Assembly (NCBI RefSeq): GCF_901709675.1
Contig: NC_051097.1
Location: 1,557,039-1,621,038, forward strand
Source of the DNA: Syngnathus acus
Taxonomy: Eukaryota > Chordata > Actinopteri > Syngnathiformes > Syngnathidae
Direction: 5' to 3'
DNA length: 64,000 bases
Shown: one piece after another, positions 51,067 through 64,000 of the stretch
Position numbering within the stretch: position 1 is the stretch's first letter
Layout of the letters: the number at the start of each line of letters is the position of its first letter
Notes under the pieces: model-generated
Told to the model about the DNA's origin: nothing
Seen by the model: only the letters and a program-made list of their open reading frames with translations
The model's database searches: none
Translations under genes and position numbers: made by a program

Positions 51067-52491
51067 CAGAGATGAGGACTCGAGTCGACTCGAGTCGCTG
51101 TTTTGATGACTTGTGACTTGACTTGACAAACATAAAAAAACTTGAGACTCGACTTGGACTTGGAAGTTAAAGACTCGGGACTTGACTTGACTTGAGACAC
51201 GATGACTTGAATGACTTCAGTGTTATTTAGTTTATGTTTTCAGTTTGAATATAAAATTAATAATACTAATTTAAAAAAGTAATGTCGATAACACGGTAGG
51301 AGCGCAGGCTGAGAATGGCGTTGTCATGATTGGATCGCTACCCTGTCAATCAATCAGTCGTGCCCTCTCTACCTACCTAACATGTTTATTGGAGAATCAC
51401 GCCCCTTTATATCATCCATCCATTTTATGTACCGCTGTATCCCCACGGGGGTCGCGGGCTTGCTGGAGCCTATCCCAGCTGTCATCGGGCAGTAGGCGGG
51501 GGACACCCTGAACCGGTTGCCAGCCAATCGCAGGGCACACAGAGACGAACAACCATCCGCACACGCACTCACACTCAGGGTCAATTTGGAGCGCTCAATC
51601 GGCCTACCAAGCATGTTTTTGGGGATGTGGGAGGAAACCAGAGTGCCCGGAGAAAATCCACGCGGACACGGGGAGAACATGCAAACTCCACACAGGGAGG
51701 GCCGGAGGTGGAATCGAACCCGCACCCTCCTTACTGTGAGGCGGACGTGCTAGCCAGTGCACCACCGAGCCGCCTCCCTTTATATCAGACATGCACAAAC
51801 ATGTCAGCGGAAGCGGTACCGCGAGTCATCACCTTCGGCTATCGTAATTACCTTTATGACGGCAAAAGACGGACAGCACAGTGCAAGATATGCAACAGAA
51901 ACATTTCAGACAGCCAGACGACAACTTCAAACTTTGTCCGTTTGAAGTTTATAGAGCTCTGGTGTCTCCAGATGTTAAAGATGAAACATAAAATGTTTCT
52001 AATGCTCTTTAATGTGTTTCTTCTTTCAGATTTTTTTCAGATTATTTTTTCATATTTGCAACTCAAATGTGTCAGACACTGTCGGCAGACGTTCATTTGT
52101 TTAGATTGAGCTGTCAATCATTGTATGAGGTAATTTCTTTTTTGTTTGATTCCATGGTGTATTTTACTGAATATCAGTAATTACAGTGCAAATCCAAATT
52201 ATTGTCATATTTTTTAAACAGGTTCGACACATTGGACAATGATGGTTACTTAAAGTTACTTATATCTTGTCTTTTCACGTTACTAAGATCAGATTCTGCG
52301 GGTAAAATTGCAATAATAAGGTGACTTGACTTGGACTTGACCTATTTAAGGACTTGACTTGGACTTGACCGATTTAAGGACTTGACTAGACTTGCCCAAG
52401 AAAAAAATGACTTGGGACTTACTTGAGACTTGAAGGTTAAGACTTGAGACTCACTTGAGACTTGCACATGTGTGACTTGGTCCCATCTCTG
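51067..52491 (+). mobile_element. hAT element with ACTTG-rich ends, carrying a SINE
   Basis: CAGAGATGAGGACTCGAGTC at the left and GACTTGGTCCCATCTCTG at the right. Flanks GCTATTAC (51059-51066) and ACTATTAC (52492-52499) match at 7 of 8 bases. Dozens of GACTTG/ACTTGAG pentamer-type repeats fill 51100-51210 and 52320-52480. At 51800-51950 a BED-finger exon encodes AVPRVITFGYRNYLYDGKRR and AQCKICNRNISDSQTTTSNF. The SINE at 51415-51775 is nested. Confidence 0.87.
51415..51775 (-). repeat. tRNA-derived SINE, copy 3 (complete)
   Basis: Same structure as 10044-10410, with GGTTCGATTCCACC in the head and a GGATGGAT tail. Perfect 12-bp duplication CCCTTTATATCA (51403-51414 and 51776-51787). Confidence 0.88.
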
Positions 52492-52915
52492 ACTATTACC
52501 CCCCCCACAAAAAAACAACATCAAACCATGAGCATGTCATGCAAGTAATGTAATGTAGCTGCTTTTTGCGTGCCTCCGAGCACGAGTGTTAGTGAGTTGG
52601 GAGCATTTCTTTGGTTTTTAAATGTTGTCATTGTACATTTTTTAGTAATATTGGTAAACAACTTTTACTTTGTCTCCTTTGTTTCTGAATATTATTGTTC
52701 TGTTGGTGAATGCTTTTAGATGTTGTCTTTTCTTGTGTAACCTTGTGGCTTGTGTATTAAATGTGCTACAGTATATACTAAATAAAGCTACTTTGCCTTA
52801 CATACTCCATCTTAAATGTTACATTTGGTTTTTTTAAATTAACAGATAGGCCACGGTATTCTTAGATGAGGTAAAAAAAAAATGTCATGTGGATGTAAAA
52901 ATAGTTTATTCTAGG

Positions 52916-53158
52916 ATACCCACTTTCCTCCCACATTCCAAAAACATGAATGGTGGGCCGATTGACCGCTCCAAATTGTCTATGTGTGAGCACAAATAGT
53001 TGTTTGTCTACTAAACCTTACCCAAAACTCCCGTAGAAAACCCACGCAGGCACAGGGAGAACATGCAAACTCCACACAGGGAGGCGGAGGTGGAATCGAA
53101 CCCGCACCCTCCAAACTGTGAGGCGGACATGCTAACCACTGCGCTAGCGAGGCACCAC
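52916..53158 (-). repeat. tRNA-derived SINE, copy 4 (rearranged)
   Basis: The head with GGTTCGATTCCACC and GGAGTTTGCATGTTCTCCC is intact at 53040-53158. The distal part is diverged, and the tail is missing. Confidence 0.65.
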
Positions 53159-53191
53159 GCAAGATGATAAATTTTCAAAAAAGGACAGATC

Positions 53192-53415
53192 CAGGGATGA
53201 GAAAGGCAAATGTGAAAAAGCACGGAAAAGTAGCGGGGGGGATATACGCTGTCGCGGCGGGCGGGGGAATGCCCGCGAGAGTCACCGAGGCTAACGTTGC
53301 CCGCTCCCCCCCATATATATAAAAAAAATAATTTTCTCAACGGATTCACACGATTTACGCAAATACTTTAGACGGAAAAAAACACGTAAATCCGCGGAAA
53401 ATTCTCATCCCTGCA
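53192..53415. mobile_element. Small MITE, CAGGGATGAGAA ends
   Basis: CAGGGATGAGAAAGG at the left and GAAAATTCTCATCCCTG at the right, with CAGATC on both flanks (part of a possible 8-bp duplication). It includes a GC-rich core. Probably hAT-type by its CAGGG start. Confidence 0.55.
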
Positions 53416-54036
53416 GATCGAAGCGAAGTCAGTCAAAAGCCAAAGAACGATCATAGTGGAGATCGAAAACTGGCAGAAAAGCACACCTTAGGAGCGACGA
53501 GCGAAACCCGTTTATTTCCGTGCTGAGTCACAAGTAAAAAGCGGAAATGACGTCTATTTACACTGTGACATCGATGTGGGTCGCAGGTTCAATGAGAATA
53601 TTTAAACGTGAGTAACTCTGTCTGTTGAGACATGTAAACAGGTTATTTCAATAGTTCCAGACACCCAGATTCTGATTTTAACCCAAATATTGACTACATG
53701 TAAATATAGTCTATGACAATCAATGTTAAAGAAAAAGATACGTCAAGAGTCCCTGCAACTCAAATCAGGAGATTCACGTGCGCTGCAGTGTTTAACCTGA
53801 TGATGGCGCCACACAGACAGCTTTTTCTTCAAACTTCAAGCTTTCCATAAACGTACCTTTTCCGAAATAACGATGAAGACATGTAGAGTTTTAGTAAACA
53901 CCCATTTATACGGTTTATCCGCAAGAAAAAAAGTGTTTTGGTGGGTGAGTACTTATTTTTAATAGTGTAACTGTTTAGTCTCTGGCATGATAGCGTGTTA
54001 ATACGTGTCGGCCTGCATTAATTTTAGAATGAGATG

Positions 54037-56824
<2,788 letters not shown>

Positions 56825-57493
56825 TCAAACAAGGAAACAAAGAAATAAATAACAAGATGGAGCAAATTCAAACTTCCAATAAGCTGCAGCATCATAAAGA
56901 GCAAGTGTAGATGTGCCAAACAAACCTTTATAAAATGTTGGGATTTAATTTGTTGTGAAGGTATTCTTTAAGAACAGTGGTTTTGAAAAACTCTACAACA
57001 CCAGACAAATTGTGTAATGCTAACAGTTACAATTGCTAGCCAAAACAAACGGAACTATATGGCTCGTGGTTAGCTTTTGCAATATATCAATTTATATTAA
57101 CGTTTAACGTTTGAATTTTTATTATAATTTGTTAGTTTATGTTTAAAGGATAAATCAAGCTTCCAGTTTCAGAGCCTAACTTATAATAAGATAACAAAAC
57201 GCAGGGGGGAAACGGGAGAACGGAGTAACTCATGCAGTCATTGAAAAATATGGAGCAGATCTATCTGCGATGCGCTATCAGCAATAGAACCAAAATAAGT
57301 GTGCTGAAACTTGTAAACCCAATCAGATAGAGCAGATCTATCTGCGATGTGCTATGAGCAATATAACCAAAATACGTGTGCTGAAACTAGTAAACCCAAT
57401 CATCTGCCCAATGATCTGACTTTAGACTGCCTTCTTGAATTAGCACAGTTTCAGAACGGTAACCGACGTAACTCCACACAAATGTTAACTTAC

Positions 57494-57620
57494 CTAGAAT
57501 CCCGTTGTGTTACATAGTACTCACAACACAGGAAAAACATCTACGTACGACCCACTTGGTAACTATTGACACTGAAGCGTTTATGAAAAGTTGCGTTCCA
57601 CTGACAGGAAACCGGAAATA
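57494..57620 (-). other. pomk: Candidate pomk 5' untranslated exon and promoter
   Basis: A consensus donor CTAG|GTAAGT ends at 57494 on the minus strand, 676 bp upstream of the first coding exon, which itself begins at an acceptor just before the ATG. So an upstream non-coding exon is required. ETS-like CCGGAAAT (57611-57618 area) lies just upstream. The exon's 5' end is not determined. Confidence 0.5.
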
Positions 57621-60146
57621 AAGCACAATTTCCCGTAAAACCTTCACAAGAAAACCAAAAGCTATGTATGGCTTCGCCTTTGGTGGGGGATTTCTTTGTT
57701 AGAATAGGCCTCTTTGGCACTTGTGATTCGCTAAGTAGCTTGAACTATGCCTTTATGGCGCTGTAACATTTCTCTTGCTTTTACTGGACTTCCCTTCTCT
57801 ATGACACTCTTTGCACACATGTAGAACTTGATTTCAGTTCAGACTACAAGGTCACACATGATCACACAGGCTTGGCAGTCACTCCCTTGCAGGAGGGTGG
57901 CCAAGAGTAGTAAACAATAGAAACCTTGGAAGTGGGAGTTAGACCTTCTTCTGCAATCTCGCTCCAAAAAGCTGTGTATCGATCTTTCTGGCATACATTG
58001 AATAGTTAAACTGAGAAGGCAGCCTTCTGGTCATAGCTATTTGTATAGCGAGCATAACTGGGCCAAGAGCTAACATTTAAGGATTATTATTTGATTTTTT
58101 GGGACAGGCGTGTTAGGGCCAAAAATATATGTACAAATAACATATGTACATCTTCTTTCGGCTGCTCCCGTGAGGAGTCGCCACAGCAGATCCCGATGAC
58201 TTCAAATGGGTGTTTGCGTTTTACATTGCTTTTATTTTGAAATTGTAGGAACCCGGGCAGATTTGTGTATGTTTACTTACTGTCAAGTTAAATCTGATGG
58301 GCATGACCTAAGTTGCCGATTTACCGTCATAATATACAGTCGATTGGAGGATATCGGCGTGTAGGTAAGCTACCATTCGTATTTTCAAAACCTTAGTAAA
58401 ACTGTCTGACCTAGCACAGAAGGATTCTTATGTGGCCAACGATGGATTACATGTTAATAATAGGCTGTTATGGCATTTTAACCTGTCTAATGCTATTTTG
58501 TCTACCATCATAAGAAGTTACATCGACTTGGTTTATTAATCGCATTTCAAATGGCATTGCTTCTATCAGGTTACACGCCCATGCGATGGGTTTGGATGGG
58601 TTTATTAGCGGGTATGTTGCAAGAATTAAAGATGGCTATTTTGTAGCATTAAGTACCGTCCTGTTTATTTGAGGTGTGACATCATGTCAGAAATAGCATT
58701 TGCAATTGATACATCATCACTGGTTAACAAATTCAATTTAAACCAAACAAAGCGTTTAATATTGAAAGTATGACTAGCTCAGCCAATATAATTTGTTGTT
58801 TATTTTGTAACCGGTTGCATTTTCAGGTTAGCTACATGTTTGCTCGGCTATGTACTATTTTAGCACGAAATTGAACCACAGTCCTTCTCCATCGAGATGC
58901 AGGCGTGATAATTTGCTTGTAGAGTGTGTAATCGGTAGGTTTGTGATTGTGTTTACTCGTGGACTACGTGCTGTGTTCCATGATCGGACTCAGCTCTGTT
59001 TCCATAGTTTCCTCCCGTCATCTCCCATTTGAATGTGATGTCAGAACATACTGTGCGGTTCAGTCTCCTCCTACCCTTCATTTCCACTTCACTGTTAGGG
59101 ATGAGTCACACAGTGAGTCACGCTGATCTGTGCTTCGTCGATTATTGCTATTATCAGTGGGTTTGGTCGAAAATGTCGCATTCATTTGTACGTCCATTGA
59201 TCACTTTTGTTACAATTGCTGGAATTACCAATTACCACAACCACTTGTACTGAGCTATAGCGTACAAATAAAACACACATTTTTCCCCCCACCAGCTCTA
59301 CATACGCAGTAAATACAGATCCACTCACATTAAGTACAACGTTGTGCTCTAATTGCGCTGCAAAAAAAAAAACACCTGCCTTTAATCTAAAGGTGTATTT
59401 TTTGGTACCGTGGCATTTATAAAACACTGCCAAATAAAACGAGGATAATAATCATGTTACATAAATACCCATCTGTCACTCCAAACTGAGCATCATTGTC
59501 TTTGTAAAGATATATTTTCTTAAAGTTATCTTTACAAAGATTCAGCAATTAATACACTTATACTGTAAATTCTATACAGGAGGGAGGGATGAATGGATAA
59601 TAGATGGATAGATAATCCAATGAGTTAAACATTTTACTGTATCTCTGTAGATTGAGCTGTTATAATGAATTGAGAAACCAGGAAGTAAAATGTTTTACCT
59701 GGTTAAAATTAAGGAGGATACCACATTTTTGTCAAACTGATACAAGTATGTTTCATCAATTCATGAGAACTCACTAACACCATTACCAAGTAACCCATAC
59801 CTTTTGCGCTTTTGATACGTAAAATATGTATTAAACCAATGACGGAAAAATTTTAAGAAATACTTGCGTTTATTTCTGTTAAAAGGCAGGACTGTCCCTC
59901 TGTAAAACAGAAATTAAGCTAAAAATAAAATACAAACAACTCACTCTGATTTTGAAGTCATTTGTAATAAATTAACAATTCTTGAATCTTGAAACAAAAG
60001 TGCAAAATGAAAAAATTACAAGTTCATGAATTTTAGTCTTTGCTCAAACAAACTTAAGTATAAAATAACACAGGTTCACCTGTAAAGCATATCATGATGA
60101 AATCTAAAAACAGGGCTACTGCTGAAAACTTTATCAAAGGTATTTA
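57621..60146. other. No gene recognised
   Basis: Upstream of pomk. One short scrap at 58153-58197 (TTTCGGCTGCTCCCGTGAGG) is part of a repeat common in fish. Open frames at 58850-59312 have no recognisable domain. GTGTAG|GTAAGC at about 58360 could be a donor, but nothing else supports an exon. Confidence 0.5.
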
Positions 60147-61510
60147 CCGTAATTTTCGGACTAAAAGTCGCTCCGGAATATTAAAGATTAAGATTAAAAG
60201 ATTAAAGTCCCAATGATTGTCACACACACATCTGGGTGTGGTGAAATTTGTCTTCTGCATTTAACCCATCCCCATGTGATTTTAATCCATCCCCTGGGGG
60301 AGAGGGGAGCAGTGAGCAGCAGCGGTGCCGCGCTCGGGAATCATTTGGTGATCTAACCCCCCAATTCCAACCCTTAATGCTGAGTGCCAAGCAGGGAGGC
60401 AATGGGTCCCATTTTTATAGTCTTTGGTATGACCCGGCCGGGGTTTGAACCCACAACCTTCCAGTCTCAGGGCGGACACTCTACCACTAGGTCACTGAGC
60501 TGGTATGCTAGCGTGACATAAACACAAACGAAGAGCTGAGAACGGGCCTGACGTAACATTCAGAGTTATTCAAAAAAACTATTACATAAATAACACGTTT
60601 ATAAAGCCATCTGTGTCACTCCAATTCATTAAATCCATCGATCGTCCTTTGTCAACAATGGGTGCGCGCCGCTGACGGCGCTTGCACTTCAAAATATTCC
60701 ACAGGCCCATATAACGATATATAAATTAGATATCAAATAACTATTATATAAGCAATAATATTATCAAACCATCTGTCCATCGATCAAATTCCTCATCCTT
60801 TGTCAACAACGCCGCGCGTGCGCCCTGACGTCAGCCTCGTCGTTATTCCACAGATCTAATATATAACTATATTGTAGCGTTAACAAAGTACAAGGAAAGA
60901 CGTGGGTTTGGTAAACGGCTCTTTATTTAACTAAACAAACTTCCAGGCGTGTGGCGGCGTGGACTTCCAGCCACGGAGGTGGAAGAGAGCGCCATAGAAT
61001 AGGACCGGGCGTGCGTAAAAGCCATGACCGAGCTCGCCCCATCCACCGTCCCCGGACAGCCACCCGGCCGAGCGCCGGCCCCCGACTTCTGTCCACGGAG
61101 GTGAAAGAGAGCTCCGTAGAGTAGGACCGGGCGTGCGTAAAAGCAATAATAGTTTTTCAAACCTTCTGTGTCAGTCCAAATCCTTAAATCCTTCAAACTC
61201 TTCGTCCTCCGTGTCACTTAGAAACAAAGCCGCTCATGATGCCGGTAGTACGTGGGGCCCTTCGTCATCTTCGTCATCCCGTGATCAATCTTTGTCCTTT
61301 TTGTAAACAACCACCGCGCCGCGCTGCTGACGTCACTTGAAATTCAAATTACAGTAAACCCTTGCTACATCGCGGTTCGTTTATCGCGGTTTCACTTTTT
61401 TTTTTTTTTGAAGATTTTTGAAAAAAACCCCACATATAAGTCGCTCCTTATTATAAGTCGCCCCCCCACCCAAACTATGAAAAAACCGCCTTATAGTCCG
61501 AAAATTATGG
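60147..61510. mobile_element. Pogo-like MITE, family A long form, copy 3, with SINE
   Basis: TA at 60145-60146 and 61511-61512. CCGTAATTTTCGGACTAAAA at the left and CTTATAGTCCGAAAATTATGG at the right. The body from 60710 matches 25899-26744. 60500-60700 matches the 24393-24740 region inverted. A tRNA-derived SINE interrupts it near the left end. Confidence 0.8.
60184..60499 (-). repeat. tRNA-derived SINE, second family
   Basis: On the minus strand the head reads GCTCAGTGACCTAGTGGTAG (A box), then GGTTGTGGGTTCAAACCCC (B box), then CATACCAAAGACTATAAAAA, ending in an (AATCTT)n tail at 60184-60210. It interrupts the family A element. It differs from the SINE at 10044-10410 in body and tail. Confidence 0.8.
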
Positions 61511-62561
61511 TACTGTATTTCAAATCAGGTGATCAATATTATGCATATTGCCTAATATGGTTGTATTATTGTATATAGTGAAATGTGCGACAATTAACAA
61601 GCTTTGTAATTCCAATGTAAAGTGTTTAGTTTTTGTTCTCCAAATTAGTTTGAAAGTTATACCATCATTAATTTTCTCAGTTTGTTTTCTTCTCAGCAAG
61701 CAAACTGGTTTCATTTAGTGCTGTGATACCTCAAAAAAGCAAACATTATAATGAGTTCATGACATTTTAATTCAAATATAAATGTATTTGAGGAACCCGC
61801 ATAGTGCTGGGAAAAGCATAGGTGTATCTAGCTGCACTTATGTAGGGAGAAAATATTTACTTGAAAAAATAATTTCACCATCATTCAAGCATACATAAGC
61901 GCACAACCAGTGTTCCATCTCTGGAGAATATTCAAACCGTTTTAAAACAAACAACGGATGTCCTTCAAGGTTCAAAATTTTTTATTGGCCATGTTTGAGA
62001 ATGCCGAACAAGGAATTTGACTTCGGTATATCTCAGCCTCTGTTCAACATTTAGGTGACTAACAACACTCAGGACATGTGCGAAAATTGACAATATTCTC
62101 AAACATCGCCTGATCTCCCAGGAGGGCAAGGAAAAACTCAAAACTCCTACTTGGGGAAATGAGAAACCTTGAGAAGAGACCACAGATGGGAGGATCCCTC
62201 TTCCAGGATGACCAAGCTACAATGGATGCAGAGTGGACACATAGTACACATAATATAGACAATTCAAAGATAAAGCATCGAGAGCAGGATGTTATTGCAC
62301 AGCAATGTCTGCTGGAAATGTTTCATAATCATCCAACTATCCGTCCAATCTTTGAAGTACAACACATTTATGCGATTGACATTGCCTCGACTGTGTGATG
62401 TGGAGTAATGGCTATTACTAAGTGCATCTTCTTGCCTAGTTGGTGGAGCCTCAACCAACAAACAGCTCAACATGCCAATGGAGTAATAGAGTGAGTGCCT
62501 CCACCTTTGGATGCGCTTCCCTCGTCTCCTGACTTTTCAAGCAAAGTCAACTAGGTAAATA
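61511..62561. other. No gene recognised
   Basis: AT-rich sequence. The block at about 61970-62400 (CCTACTTGGGGAAATGAGAAAC, CTTCCAGGATGACCAAGCTA) may be a fragment of a fish retroelement, but it has no frame or border I can name. Confidence 0.35.
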
Positions 62562-63526
62562 CCGTAATTTACGGACTATAAGCCACACCGGACCATAAAC
62601 CGCACCAGCTAAAATCCGGAAATATTTTAGTTTATTTCTTATACAAGCCGCACCGGACAATAAGCCGCACGTGCGCACGAGTTATTTACAAAGAAAGATA
62701 GTACACAGAAAGCCTTTTTAACGTTTTAATAACATACTTTAACATCTCTTTCTAAACGCTGCCTGTGACGCAGCTGTAGTACCGCAGCAACACGGAAGTG
62801 TGCACGCGAGTTCTTTACAAAGAAAGACGGTACACAGAAAGCCTTTTTAAAGTTTTGATAACATACCATAACATTTCTTTCGAAACACTGCCTGTGACGC
62901 GACAGTAATACCGCAGCAAGACGGAAGTAACACAGCACTAATAGGGCTGGATTAAAAAAAAAAAAACATACCGGTAAAAGTCACTGTGACGCGGCGATAA
63001 CACAGCAGCAACACGGTAGCACAGCACTAACAGGGCTGGTTAAAAAACATCCTCTTGTGCACTGAAACCATCGAAGTCTTCCTCCTCAGTGTCCGATTGG
63101 AATAGCGTCAGATATCCTTTGCCACACACTTGGTCAGTCTCTCCTTCATCGTCGCTTTTATCCATTTCTTTTAGCATTTTCCATGATGAGGGTCTGTTCA
63201 TGCTAATTTTATTCATGCACGAAGCGCTAAGTTACATTAAACTAGTGTGCGACACGTATAGCTCCAGAGTAGACGTGACCGGGAAATAAAGAAAAGGGTG
63301 ACGCAACACCAATGTCATCAACATCGACTGCCTTTAACTTAAAAGCGGCATCATATGCAATTCTTTTGTCGCCCATAATGACGGTTTGTGTATAAAAGCT
63401 TCCTTTCTTCAGTAATGTCCATCTTGATCTCATTCTGTCTATTCTTTGTGTGAATTAGACGGCACTATTTACCTGGTGGACATGCGATCAACACACCACT
63501 CTTCTCCCCATTGACCGTGTCACATA

Positions 63527-63889
63527 CAGTGCCTTGCGAAAGTATTCGGCCCCCTTGAACCTTTCAACATTTCGCCACATTTCAGGCTTCAAACATAAAG
63601 ATATAAAATTTAAATTTTTTGTCAAGAATCAACAAGTGGGACACAATCGTGAAGTGGAACGAAATTTATTGGATAATTTAAACTTTTTTAACAAATAAAA
63701 AACTGAAAAGTGGGGCGTGCAATAAAAAAGTTTAAATTATCCAATAAATTTCGTTCCACTTCACGATTGTGTCCCACTTGTTGTTGATTCTTGACAAAAA
63801 ATTTAAATTTTATATCTTTATGTTTGAAGCCTGAAATGTGGCGAAATGTTGAAAAGTTCAAGGGGGCCGAATACTTTCGCAAGGCACTG
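63527..63889. mobile_element. Tc1-type foldback MITE, near-perfect palindrome
   Basis: CAGTGCCTTGCGAAAGTATT at the left and AATACTTTCGCAAGGCACTG at the right, with TA on both sides. The arms pair for about 160 bp around a spacer of about 40 bp near 63690-63730. No coding content. Confidence 0.92.
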
Positions 63890-63903
63890 TATGTATCCCT
63901 CCG

Positions 63904-63953
63904 CCTCGCAAAGCGGTTGCCTCGCAAAGCGGTTGCCTCGCAAAGCGGTTGCC
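63904..63953 (+). repeat. 16-bp tandem repeat, three units
   Basis: CTCGCAAAGCGGTTGC occurs three times in a row where the related copy at 21517-21545 has a single CAGCAAAGCGGTGCC. Confidence 0.85.
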
Positions 63954-64000
63954 GCACAACAGCGGTCCACAGCGTTTTTACGAGTGTAGAAAAGTGATCA

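Larger units (their letters stand above)
52492..54036. other. naif1-pomk intergenic region
   Basis: Contains a rearranged SINE copy and a small MITE (listed separately). The rest, including the pomk 3' untranslated region next to 54037, shows no further gene. Confidence 0.5.
62562..64000 (-). mobile_element. Pogo-like element, family B copy 3, truncated by window end
   Basis: TA at 62560-62561, then CCGTAATTTACGGACTATAA and GCACCGGACAATAAGCCGC units. On the minus strand it encodes GDKRIAYDAAFKLKAVDVDD (near 63380-63318) and an acidic EEEDFDGFSAQE stretch (near 63100-63060). It matches 20499-21681 in orientation and is interrupted by the palindrome at 63527-63889. Confidence 0.82.

Noticed and set aside
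58850-59312. Open frames upstream of pomk that might be a divergent gene
   Set aside because: All about 60-75 codons, no domain, no consistent splice sites.

Overview
The window is vertebrate nuclear DNA, most likely from a percomorph teleost. Three spliced genes have short GT-AG introns, there are no bacterial-style operons, and much of the rest is fish-type mobile DNA (Rex1, Rex3, L2-like LINEs, Tc1, pogo-like, hAT and Harbinger elements, tRNA-derived SINEs). Species cannot be named from the sequence alone.

Three host genes lie on the minus strand, and I could close all three reading frames exon by exon. eeig1 (fam102a), 31253 down to 4539, has 11 coding exons and 387 residues. naif1, 50085 down to 43482, has 2 coding exons and 331 residues. 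pomk, 56812 down to 54037, has 2 coding exons and 346 residues, plus a possible 5' untranslated exon near 57.5 kb. EEIG1 and NAIF1 are also neighbours on human 9q34, so that pair looks like conserved synteny. No shared pathway is implied: EEIG1 is a C2-type signalling protein, NAIF1 a nuclear Myb/SANT protein domesticated from a Harbinger transposon, and POMK the O-mannose kinase of the dystroglycan glycan pathway.

The rest is introns and intergenic DNA packed with insertions, many with intact target-site duplications. By region: 0-4.5 kb, eeig1 3' flank with a Tc1 end and an LTR scrap; 4.5-10 kb, eeig1 exons 4-11 with a solo-LTR-like block, a SINE and a pogo-like MITE; 10-18 kb (intron 3), a MITE split by a LINE that is itself split by a hAT and a Rex1; 18.9-31 kb (intron 1), two nested stacks; 32.5-40 kb, a Tc1 element split by Rex3 and by an L2-like LINE; 40-43.4 kb, a pogo-like element and a Harbinger element ending about 140 bp from the naif1 stop; 44-49.6 kb (naif1 intron), Tc1, pogo-like, Rex1 3' end and a CA microsatellite; 51-53.4 kb, a hAT with pentamer-rich ends carrying a SINE; 54-57.6 kb, pomk; 57.6-64 kb, no recognisable gene, then two pogo-like elements, a SINE and a palindromic Tc1-type foldback.

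I found no CRISPR array, tRNA gene, rRNA or unexplained coding system. The most unusual content is the depth of nesting, which gives a readable insertion order, and a set of TA-flanked elements that share one layout but differ in a short motif repeated at their ends.
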